DNA of 6,369 bases from an uncultured Pseudomonadota bacterium (GTDB lineage: Bacteria > Pseudomonadota > Gammaproteobacteria > Burkholderiales > Thiobacillaceae), in assembly GCA_903883985.1 (NCBI GenBank), contig CAISDD010000147.1, forward strand, positions 1 through 6,369, read 5' to 3'. Positions within the stretch are counted from its first letter, which is position 1. Each line of letters opens with the position of its first letter. This document shows positions 1-4,698 of this stretch, piece after piece. Below the pieces are notes generated by a model that searched no databases, had not been told where the DNA came from, and saw nothing but the letters and a program-made list of their open reading frames with translations. The position numbers and the translations under genes are program-made.

Positions 1-67
1 AGCAAGGCCATGAGCCGAAGCCGATACGTCATCCCGGAACCGGATAAGCCGCATTTCCTGACATGCA
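1..67. repeat. 67-bp direct repeat, copy 1 (transposase 5' end)
   Basis: These bases match 226-292 at a constant offset of 225 with one difference (C at 35, T at 260). The repeat spans the ribosome-binding region (AGCAAGG), the ATG and the first 19 codons of an IS200-like transposase. The left limit is unknown because it coincides with the window edge, so the true duplicated unit may be longer. After position 67 the two copies diverge completely. Confidence 0.95.
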
Positions 68-165
68 CAGTAGTCGAGTGGCTGTCCGTGTTTACCCGCC
101 CGGATGCGCTGCAATTCCTCCTCGATAGCTGGACGCATCTGCGCCAGCACGATAGTTGGTTTTGA
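10..165 (+). pseudogene. REP-associated tyrosine transposase (Y1/IS200-like), N-terminal fragment
   Basis: An ATG at 10 opens 51 codons ending in TGA at 163-165. The product begins MSRSRYVIPEPDKPHFLTC and continues with TVVEWLSVFTRPDAL and then FLLDSW. From memory this is the characteristic N-terminus of REP-associated tyrosine transposases (RAYT, Y1_Tnp superfamily): an arginine-rich start, the 'HFLTCTVV.WLPVF' strand, then a helix. Full proteins run to about 150-300 residues and carry the HUH metal-binding pair and the catalytic tyrosine further on; both are missing here. The reading frame stops just after the first helix, and the DNA that follows is a hairpin rather than the rest of the gene. 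It is therefore a truncated remnant and cannot be an active transposase alone. It is too short to be certain that it is not still expressed. Confidence 0.72.
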
Positions 166-178
166 AGACTACGGGGCA

Positions 179-212
179 CTGGAGCGTGGGAACGCAGTTT
201 TGGACGCTCCAG
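179..212. repeat. REP-like inverted repeat between the transposase-start copies
   Basis: CTGGAGCGT (179-187) pairs perfectly with ACGCTCCAG (204-212), a 9-bp stem with a 16-nt loop. A competing register also exists: GGGAACGC in the loop resembles the reverse complement of GCGTCCC at 212-218. Nested, imperfect palindromes of this kind are typical of REP sequences mobilised by RAYT transposases, and this one sits directly behind a RAYT fragment. Assignment as a REP element is inference. It could also act as a weak transcription terminator, although no T-run follows. Confidence 0.5.
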
Positions 213-225
213 CGTCCCGACCTAG

Positions 226-292
226 AGCAAGGCCATGAGCCGAAGCCGATACGTCATCCTGGAACCGGATAAGCCGCATTTCCTGACATGCA
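226..292. repeat. 67-bp direct repeat, copy 2
   Basis: This is the second copy of the segment at 1-67, with 66 of 67 bases identical. It again carries AGCAAGG and the transposase ATG (235). After 292 the sequence switches to unrelated coding DNA in the same frame. Confidence 0.95.
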
Positions 293-843
293 ATCTGATG
301 TACGAAGACACGGTGGAAACCGATGTCTACCGTGCCTTGCGTACCCGCATTCAACTGTTCACCGCCGTAGTTGGCCGGCTCCAGCCCATCCTGTCAGCTC
401 TTCCCGCGCAAATCGCCCGAGTGGCGCTTGCCACGCCAGGAGAGCAGCAACAGGCGCGCGCCAATCTTGTCTCGCAGTTGCAGCAAGAGGCCAGCGCCAC
501 TGCGGTTGAGGCCTTCGACATTGATGAAGCCATCGAGGCTACGCTGGATATGCCCACCAGACCGCCAGCGCCCTATGGGCTTGATGAGCTTGGCCGCTTG
601 CTCGACCACCCGAAGTTGCTCCCCCCAGGCGTGGAGGCGCGACGAGTCAGTTCCAAGGACGTGTTCTGGAGCCAGCCAGGAGCACAGCAGGTGAGCGTAA
701 CCACGGATGTCGAGTTCTACGAAGAACATCCGAAAACGGTGGAATTCTGGACGCCAGGCAGCCCAGCCTTTCCGCATCCGGTTGAGGCGGGGTCTTCCAC
801 ATCAGACATGGTGCCTATCCGTGAATTGTTGAAAGTATTGTGA
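235..843 (+). pseudogene. Chimera: transposase N-terminus fused to C-terminal remnant of a SNF2-type (DrmD-like) helicase
   Basis: The open frame has 202 codons. Residues 1-19 are the transposase start encoded by the repeat. From about residue 21 the protein changes character: LMYEDTVETDVYRALRTRI, then a GRLQPILSALP stretch, an acidic segment (EAFDIDEAIEATLDMP), and a C-terminal part with VEFYEEH and VEFWTPGSPAFP. I recall 'YEDTVE.DVY.ALR.RI.LF...VGRLQPIL' from the extreme C-terminus of large SNF2/HepA-like helicases, including DrmD of DISARM phage-defence systems. No Walker A, DEAH or helicase motif VI is present, so this is a tail only and cannot be an ATPase. The only start with a ribosome-binding sequence is the borrowed ATG at 235; the internal ATG at 298 has none. 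The long, stop-free frame suggests recent fusion. Helicase-tail identity is moderately secure, DISARM membership less so. Confidence 0.5.
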
Positions 844-888
844 CTGTGCCGTCGAAGCCCGTTTCGAGCAGATGGCGGGCACTGAACT

Positions 889-905
889 CCGGACACCCAG
901 GACAC
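889..905. repeat. Flanking direct repeat, left copy
   Basis: CCGGACACCCAGGACAC resembles CCAGACACCCAAGACAT at 1573-1589 (14 of 17 bases, same orientation). The two copies bracket the toxin-antitoxin pair. A shorter CGGACACCCAG match inside the toxin gene (1210-1220) weakens the case that these are specific boundaries. Confidence 0.45.
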
Positions 906-911
906 GCTACG

Positions 912-939
912 TTACTTGCGTAATACGCGCCCTGCGTAT
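912..939. promoter_or_regulatory. Candidate operator for the toxin-antitoxin operon
   Basis: Overlapping palindromes sit just upstream of the toxin ribosome-binding site. TTAC-N4-GTAA occupies 912-923, GCGTA-A-TACGC occupies 918-928, and ATACGC-N5-GCGTAT occupies 923-939. They share a GCGTA half-site at 918, 924 (inverted) and 934. NadS/HigA-type antitoxins usually repress their own promoter through such inverted repeats. The site is read directly; its binding protein is inferred. No clear -35/-10 pair with standard spacing was found. Confidence 0.45.
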
Positions 940-950
940 AGGATATGCAC

Positions 951-1268
951 ATGATATTTATTGAGATGCCAGTCTTCAATAAGCTGGTCTCTTTCACTGA
1001 TGATGAACTGCGCACCGTCCAGAACGTTCTGGTGGACAACCCAGAAGCTGGTGACCTGATATCGGCTGGGCATGGCCTGCGCAAGTTGCGTGCGGCGCTG
1101 TCTGGACGTGGAAAACGTGGCGGGGCGCGTGTGATTTACTACTGGTGGGCGAGCAAGTCGGTCTGTTACCTGGTGTTTGCCTACCCCAAGAATGTGATGG
1201 ACAACTTGACGGACACCCAGCTCAAAACACTGGCCCAGGTCATGACTGAGGAGATTGGCCATGGATGA
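951..1268 (+). CDS. Type II toxin, RelE/HigB-like mRNA interferase
   Basis: This 105-residue protein matches the RelE/HigB-like toxin family usually paired with NadS-type antitoxins. The pattern seen is MIFIEMPVFNK at the start, NPEAGDLI near residue 30, GLRKLR (43-48), the basic RGKRGGARVIYYW (53-65), and YPKN (78-81) before a helical end. In this family the Arg/Lys-rich strand contacts RNA and the toxin cleaves mRNA, normally at the ribosome, stopping growth when the antitoxin is lost. The start at 951 is preferred to the ATG at 945 because AGGA (940-943) is 7 nt from 951 and only 1 nt from 945. The 3' end overlaps the antitoxin start by 8 nt, so the two are translationally coupled. All family features seem intact. 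Neighbouring genes are debris, so this pair is probably the part still selected. The exact ribonuclease mechanism is not visible in sequence. Confidence 0.85.
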   Translation: MIFIEMPVFNKLVSFTDDELRTVQNVLVDNPEAGDLISAGHGLRKLRAALSGRGKRGGARVIYYWWASKSVCYLVFAYPKNVMDNLTDTQLKTLAQVMTEEIGHG

Positions 1269-1554
1269 CACGCTGTTTCAAGATTTGCTTGCCGGCGTGA
1301 AGGATATGGGGCGGCACATCCGTGGCGAGACTGTCCCTGGTGTCCGGGTTACCGAAATCCAGGAGCCTGATGTAAAGGCTTTGCGCGAAGGAACCGGCGT
1401 GTCCCAGGCCGAGTTTGCCCGCCTCATAGGCGTATCGCGCCGCACACTTGAGAACTGGGAACAGCACCGGTCTCGACCCACGGGGCCGGCTAGGGCGTTA
1501 CTCAAGGTGGTGGCTTCTAACCCCAAGGCCGTGGTCGAGGCGTTGCACGCGTAG
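1261..1554 (+). CDS. nadS: Antitoxin, NadS/HigA-like XRE-family HTH protein
   Basis: This 97-residue partner of the upstream toxin begins MDDTLFQDLL and ends in VEALHA, the usual length and layout of NadS-family antitoxins. The DNA-binding helix-turn-helix lies at about residues 38-68: VKALREGTGVSQAEFARLIG, then VSRRTLENWEQ as the recognition helix, followed by RPTGPARALLKVV. The N-terminal 35 residues would be the toxin-binding part. The ATG at 1261 is chosen over the upstream TTG at 1255 because GAGGAG (1248-1253) stands 7 nt before the ATG but would almost abut the TTG. It should neutralise the toxin and repress the shared promoter, with the palindromes at 912-939 as the obvious candidate operator. 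The toxin-first order matches higBA-type operons. Nothing in it looks damaged. Confidence 0.87.
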   Translation: MDDTLFQDLLAGVKDMGRHIRGETVPGVRVTEIQEPDVKALREGTGVSQAEFARLIGVSRRTLENWEQHRSRPTGPARALLKVVASNPKAVVEALHA

Positions 1555-1572
1555 CACCTCCCGCCGAAATAT

Positions 1573-1589
1573 CCAGACACCCAAGACAT
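1573..1589. repeat. Flanking direct repeat, right copy
   Basis: CCAGACACCCAAGACAT lies 18 bp after the antitoxin stop codon and mirrors the element at 889-905 in the same orientation with three differences. It may be the other border of a mobile toxin-antitoxin cassette, or only a dispersed short motif. Confidence 0.45.
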
Positions 1590-1715
1590 TCCGGCAGCGC
1601 CGAACGGGTTAGAGGATGCCTACGAACTCAATGGTTACCTCGCAAGCAAGGCGGTAAGCGGTGTTCGCCTGAGGTTCGGCGAATGGAACCAGAGGCCTTC
1701 CCCAGTCCCATTTCT

Positions 1716-1749
1716 CTTGCTGCAATTTTGCTGCACTTAATGCAGCAAG
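1716..1749. repeat. TTGCTGCA inverted/direct repeat hairpin
   Basis: CTTGCTGCA (1716-1724) pairs with TGCAGCAAG (1741-1749) across a 16-nt loop. A second TTGCTGCA (1728-1735) offers an alternative 8-bp stem with TGCAGCAA (1741-1748) and a 5-nt loop, CTTAA. The left arm is thus duplicated 10 bp apart, giving two mutually exclusive hairpins. No T-run follows on either side, so a simple intrinsic terminator is unlikely. A protein-binding site or recombination site is possible. Confidence 0.6.
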
Positions 1750-1751
1750 CA

Positions 1752-1778
1752 CCGGTAAAATACGGTACTTCACGGTAA
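1752..1778. repeat. Three CGGTA words at exact 10-bp spacing
   Basis: CGGTA occurs at 1753, 1763 and 1773, each on the same strand and one helical turn apart, immediately after the hairpin. Same-face repeats of this kind resemble iterons or a cooperative activator/repressor array. Three short copies are suggestive, not proof. Confidence 0.45.
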
Positions 1779-1917
1779 GCCATCTTGTTGATTCTATTGG
1801 GCAACAGCCTGCGAACCCGCGCCCACACTAGGGGTTGTAACGGATTCAAAAGCCGCCATTGCCCGCTCAAGAATTCCGTTTGCCTCCAGTGGTTCGCGCA
1901 TCATCCTTCTCAAATCA

Positions 1918-1948
1918 ATCATGTGTTCACGTCACGCGAACACATGAT
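1918..1948. promoter_or_regulatory. 31-bp near-perfect palindrome (GTGTTCAC-type operator)
   Basis: ATCATGTGTTC (1918-1928) is the exact reverse complement of GAACACATGAT (1938-1948). The pairing continues inward (CGT/ACG around C1933) with one mismatch, A1929/C1937. The arms are therefore 15 bp with 14 matches. This is larger than expected by chance and typical of a dimeric repressor site. The binding protein is unknown; LexA-type GAAC-N4-GTTC sites have the half-sites in the opposite order. Confidence 0.65.
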
Positions 1949-1967
1949 ACTCTCTGAACGACACGAG

Positions 1968-1997
1968 TTGTTCACTGAAAAATAGTGTACGTATAAC
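1968..1997 (+). promoter_or_regulatory. Candidate sigma-70 promoter
   Basis: TTGTTC (1968-1973) as -35 and TATAAC (1992-1997) as -10 are separated by 18 bp. The -10 has five of six consensus bases. The -35 lies inside one GTTCAC half-site (1968-1977), and an ACGTGAACAC half-site (1996-2005) overlaps the end of the -10 and the expected start point, so a bound repressor would block it. It would read rightward toward 2015. Strength and use are inferred. Confidence 0.45.
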
Positions 1998-2005
1998 GTG
2001 AACAC
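1996..2005. promoter_or_regulatory. Operator half-site ACGTGAACAC
   Basis: This is the exact reverse complement of GTGTTCACGT at 1923-1932. Together with TAGTGT (1983-1988) and ACACTA (2002-2007) it forms an imperfect palindrome around the candidate -10. It supports a single regulator acting on several sites between 1918 and 2007. Confidence 0.5.
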
Positions 2006-2014
2006 TAACCAACA

Positions 2015-2125
2015 ATGAACGAAATCGTGTCGTTTCAAAGTGGCCAGCGGACAGCATGCATATGCTCTGTACCTAGCCTGGAGTCAGGTTTGAAAGCCTA
2101 CTCATGGAGTAAGCACGTTACTTGA
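2015..2125 (+). CDS. Possible 36-residue peptide or truncated gene start
   Basis: The first ATG downstream of the candidate promoter opens 36 codons beginning MNEIVSFQSGQR and ending at TGA 2123-2125. No ribosome-binding sequence precedes it, and I recognise no family. Its position, 17 nt after the -10, makes it the natural leader of that transcript. It may be the 5' stump of a regulated gene whose body has been lost, or chance. There is no cysteine pattern or membrane segment. Confidence 0.2.
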   Translation: MNEIVSFQSGQRTACICSVPSLESGLKAYSWSKHVT

Positions 2126-2225
2126 CTGTCTCAGCGAACGCCTCAGCCTCCTCCCGATACCACCGCTGAAATACCACCACCCTCAGCGTCGTCTGCGCAG
2201 TATCCCCGGCCCGGAAGGTCTGACA

Positions 2226-2241
2226 GCCGGGTAGCCGGGTA
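2226..2241. repeat. GCCGGGTA tandem duplication
   Basis: GCCGGGTA occurs twice head to tail (2226-2233, 2234-2241) and runs directly into the REP-like palindrome. It looks like slippage or a short target duplication at the element's edge. Confidence 0.6.
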
Positions 2242-2272
2242 GGGTGGGCAAACGGCCTTATCGTTTGCCCAC
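2239..2272. repeat. GTAG-headed REP-like palindrome
   Basis: GTGGGCAAACG (2244-2254) pairs perfectly with CGTTTGCCCAC (2262-2272), an 11-bp stem with a 7-nt loop. GTAG stands at 2239-2242, just before the stem. A GTAG/GTGG tetranucleotide followed by a hairpin is the signature of REP elements moved by RAYT transposases, and a RAYT fragment lies at the window's left edge. I recall 'GTAGGGTGGGCAAA...' palindromes as common intergenic repeats in Betaproteobacteria. It lies downstream of tolC and could also terminate that leftward transcript. Confidence 0.65.
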
Positions 2273-2403
2273 GCGGACTCGCAACGGTGAAATTTGACAT
2301 CCCATCAAAGCCAACTAAATCAGCGCTTCTCTAGGGTTACTCGGTTTGTAGGCAAAATCAGTTACGCGACATTACTTATGGCATCGGTCTGAGGAATCAA
2401 GGC

Positions 2404-3708
2404 TTATTCCAGCAACAGCGCGTCTAGCGCCTTCAGGTCAGCCTGCGCTAGGGTGCCGCTGGCCGCTTTTAGCGTGAGGCCGGCGACTAGGGTCTGGTAA
2501 CGAGCGGCGGCGAGATCCTTGCTGGTACTCGAGACCTGCTGCTGGGCGTTGAGCACGTCCACGCGAGTGCGCACCCCGACCTCCAGGCCTAACTTGGTCG
2601 ATTTTAGCTGCGCCTGGCTGGACACCAGGGCCTGCTTGAGGGCTTGCACCTGGGCATTACCGGAAACCACGCCGAGGTAAGCCTGGCGCGCTTCGAGGAT
2701 GGCCTGACGGCGCGCGCTTTCCAGGTCGAAACGGGCCTTCTCCAGATTGGCGGAAGCTTCCCGCACGCGCGAGTCGGTGGCCCCACCCTGGTAGAGAGGC
2801 AGGGCGAACTGCAAGCCGATGCTGCTGACGTTGCTGCCTACGCCGCCCATGGTGCCCACTAACAGGTTGCGGTTGTCGCTGAAGCTGGCTGCCAGGTCCA
2901 GCGTCGGGGCGTGTCCGCCCTTCTGCTTGTCCACCTCGCGCCGCGCCGCTTCCAGGCCGGTGCGGCCGAGCGCCACGGCAAGATTGTCTGTGGTGGCCCG
3001 CGCCACCCAGGCGTCCATGTTGGCGTCAGGCAGCCGCATCGCGGCCTGGCCATCGAGGGGGGCCAAGGCGGGCGCATCCCGTTCGATGAGCCTTTCCAGC
3101 GCCCGCTGCTTGACTTCCAGATCGTTCTGCCCGGCGATTTCCTGGGCCACGCCCAGGTCGTAACGCGCCTGCGCCTCATGGGTGTCAACGATGGTCGCAG
3201 CCCCCACCTCAAAACTCTTCCTGGCCTGCGCCAGTTGTTCGGCGTTGGCCTGCTTCTGCGCGCCCACCGTGGCCAGGACATCCCGTGCCTGAAGCACATC
3301 GAAATACGCGCGGGCCACGCGCAACAACAGATCCTGCCGCGCCACCTTCAGTTGCAGCTCCGCTTGCAGCACCTGCAATTTGCTCTGTGCATAGGCTTCC
3401 AGGTTCTGCTTGCGATAGAGCGGCTGGGTCAGCGAGAGGCTGAAGCCATAGGGATCGGAGGACTGGGAATAGCCGGAGGGAAGGCCGGAGTACTCGCTGC
3501 TGGCGTGGCTCAGCGAGGCGCCCAGGTTGATCGTGGGTCGCAGCAGTGCCAGGCCTTGCGGCAGTTTCTCCAGGCCGGCCTTGTAGGCCTGCAAGGCGGA
3601 GGCATAGGTCGCGTCGTGGTCCAGGGCGAGCTGGTAAATCTGGCCCAGATTCGCACCCCAGGAAAGATGGGTGGCGCAGGCCAGGGCAAGACAGAGGGGC
3701 AGGCGCAT
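2404..3708 (-). CDS. tolC: TolC-family outer membrane channel protein
   Basis: This 434-residue protein has a short signal peptide (MRLPLCLALACATHLSWG, cleavage near residue 18-19), then the two-fold repeated TolC layout. The first half has the beta strand SLTQPLY (92-98) and a coiled-coil helix pair with VGAATIVDTHEAQARYD (168-184). The second half has FALPLYQGGATDSRV (301-315) and the highly typical GVRTRVDVLNAQQQ (378-391). TolC trimers form the outer membrane exit duct for type I secretion and tripartite efflux pumps, working with an inner membrane pump and periplasmic adaptor; neither is encoded here. An in-frame ATG at 3771 would add 21 residues before the signal peptide and overlap the rhodanese gene, so 3708 is preferred; upstream GAGTTGAAG gives a modest ribosome site. 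Only 10 bp separate it from the rhodanese stop, so it is the last gene of that operon. Confidence 0.93.
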   Translation of the reverse strand: MRLPLCLALACATHLSWGANLGQIYQLALDHDATYASALQAYKAGLEKLPQGLALLRPTINLGASLSHASSEYSGLPSGYSQSSDPYGFSLSLTQPLYRKQNLEAYAQSKLQVLQAELQLKVARQDLLLRVARAYFDVLQARDVLATVGAQKQANAEQLAQARKSFEVGAATIVDTHEAQARYDLGVAQEIAGQNDLEVKQRALERLIERDAPALAPLDGQAAMRLPDANMDAWVARATTDNLAVALGRTGLEAARREVDKQKGGHAPTLDLAASFSDNRNLLVGTMGGVGSNVSSIGLQFALPLYQGGATDSRVREASANLEKARFDLESARRQAILEARQAYLGVVSGNAQVQALKQALVSSQAQLKSTKLGLEVGVRTRVDVLNAQQQVSSTSKDLAAARYQTLVAGLTLKAASGTLAQADLKALDALLLE

Positions 3709-3718
3709 GTTCTTCAAC

Positions 3719-4042
3719 TCAATAGGTGGGCATGGTGCGATCAACTTCCCCGGCCCAGGCGGCGACGCCACCGGCGAGGTTGATCACGCGGCGAAAGCCA
3801 TTGTGTTCCAGGAGGCGGCCGACATGAAAGCTGCGCACGCCGTGGTGGCAGATCACAACCGTTTCTCGCTCCGGATCGAGCTCCCCCAGGCGCAACTGGA
3901 TGCCGCTCATCGGCCGCAGCAGCACCCCGTCCAGGTGGCAACGCTCGTATTCCCAGCCTTCGCGCACATCCAGGAGGAGGGGTGCCGGGCGCTGTGGGTC
4001 GTCCAGCCAGGCTTTGAGTTCGGCGGGGCGCAGTTGCTGCAT
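3719..4042 (-). CDS. Single-domain rhodanese (sulfurtransferase)
   Basis: This 107-residue protein is one rhodanese domain of normal length. LLLDVREGWEYERCHLDG (22-39) is the first conserved strand and turn. The active loop VICHHGVRS (63-71) carries the catalytic Cys65 in a six-residue C-H-H-G-V-R cradle suited to sulfane sulfur. GFRRVINLAGGVAAWAGEVD (82-101) is the closing helix-strand-helix. Such proteins carry a persulfide on the cysteine and pass sulfur to thiols. There is no signal peptide, so it is cytoplasmic. It starts 2 nt after the methyltransferase stop and ends 10 bp before tolC, so all three should be co-transcribed. In a sulfur oxidiser it might take part in sulfur trafficking, but this operon type is not confined to sulfur oxidisers, so the link is inference. 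Confidence 0.92.
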   Translation of the reverse strand: MQQLRPAELKAWLDDPQRPAPLLLDVREGWEYERCHLDGVLLRPMSGIQLRLGELDPERETVVICHHGVRSFHVGRLLEHNGFRRVINLAGGVAAWAGEVDRTMPTY

Positions 4043-4044
4043 GT

Positions 4045-4698
4045 TCAGAAGACGAAGCGTTCCGGTTCGGCGGCGTTTGCCAGGGATTTGCTGACCGTCT
4101 CGAACAGGGCTACGCCCGGGCAGGCAGGGGAGGCCGTACAGGTGTAGAGCGTCGCTGCCATCGCCGGGCCTTCGCCCACGATGGCGAAGAGGCGCCCACC
4201 AGGGTTGAGGCGTTTCAGGTAGGTCTCGGGCGACAGGGGCACCGATCCGGTCAGCACGATCACGTCGAACAAGCCATCAAGGCTCCAGTCGTGGGCGCCG
4301 TCGCCCAGTCGGGTGTGGACGTTGGTAAGTCCATGGGCGTGTAAGCGCCTATCCGCCTCGGCGCTGAGGTCGGCATGGATTTCCACCGTGACCACGCTCT
4401 GGGCCTGGTGGGCCAAGAGGGCGGTGAAGTAGCCGCTGCCGGTGCCAATTTCCAGCACCCGGTCGTTTGCGCCGACCTGGACGGATTGCAGGGCGCGCGC
4501 CTCGACGACTGGAGCCCACATGGCTTCACCGTGCCCCAGGGGGATGCCCGTGTCGACGAAGGCCAGAGACTGGTAGATCGAGGGCACGAAGTCCTCGCGT
4601 TTTACCTTGAGCAGCAGGTCGAGTACTTTCGGATCCAGCACCTCCCAGGGGCGGATCTGCTGTTCGATCATATTGAAGCGTACCTGTTCGTAATCCAT
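4045..4698 (-). CDS. Protein-L-isoaspartate O-methyltransferase-like protein
   Basis: This 217-residue cytoplasmic protein is close to the usual PIMT length. The SAM-binding motif I is VLEIGTGSGYFTALLA (81-96), followed by VVTVEIHADL (102-111) with the acidic residue that holds the SAM ribose, the strand DVIVLTGS (145-152), and LKRLNPGGRLFAIVG (161-175). The N-terminus (NMIEQQIRPWEVLD) and REDFVP (34-39) are also typical. The usual substrate motif 'GQTIS.P..VARM' is replaced by GHGEAMWAPVVEAR (55-68), so repair of isoaspartate is doubtful; another methylated substrate is possible. A GAGGGG ribosome site lies 6 nt before the ATG (plus-strand 4705-4710). It is the first gene of the minus-strand operon and is divergent from qmoA. 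The fold and family are secure, the substrate is not. Confidence 0.87.
   Translation of the reverse strand: MDYEQVRFNMIEQQIRPWEVLDPKVLDLLLKVKREDFVPSIYQSLAFVDTGIPLGHGEAMWAPVVEARALQSVQVGANDRVLEIGTGSGYFTALLAHQAQSVVTVEIHADLSAEADRRLHAHGLTNVHTRLGDGAHDWSLDGLFDVIVLTGSVPLSPETYLKRLNPGGRLFAIVGEGPAMAATLYTCTASPACPGVALFETVSKSLANAAEPERFVF

Larger units (their letters stand above)
1555..2403. other. 849-bp region without a convincing gene
   Basis: No frame on either strand gives a protein I recognise. Open frames here are short (80 codons or fewer), lack ribosome-binding sites and run through palindromes. The base composition is visibly more AT-rich between about 1700 and 2020 than in the flanking genes, suggesting foreign or non-coding DNA. 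The structured elements inside it are listed separately: a small hairpin at 1664-1683 (TTCGCC / GGCGAA), the TTGCTGCA hairpin, the CGGTA array, the GTGTTCAC operator cluster and the REP-like palindrome. Positions 2300-2403, just beyond the tolC stop, hold nothing I can name. Confidence 0.6.

Noticed and set aside
1332..1347. Inverted copy of the CCGGACACC motif inside the antitoxin gene
   Set aside because: It needs gaps to align and lies in conserved coding sequence, so coincidence is likelier than a third border repeat.
1780..1870. Possible tRNA-like or attachment-site segment
   Set aside because: GATTCAAAAGCC slightly resembles a T-loop, but no cloverleaf with anticodon arm or acceptor stem could be drawn.
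1785..1985. 66-codon plus-strand open frame
   Set aside because: It passes through the 31-bp palindrome and the promoter region and shows no domain; the regulatory reading explains the sequence better.
2118..2300. 60-codon minus-strand open frame
   Set aside because: It runs through the REP-like palindrome and the GCCGGGTA tandem repeat, has no recognisable domain and no good ribosome site; such frames arise routinely from these repeats.
2911..3783. 290-codon plus-strand open frame opposite tolC
   Set aside because: It is an antisense shadow of the high-GC tolC gene; the minus-strand product is a clear TolC with signal peptide and family motifs.
3671..4147. 158-codon plus-strand open frame opposite the rhodanese
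   Set aside because: It crosses two genuine minus-strand genes and their junctions and has no family features.
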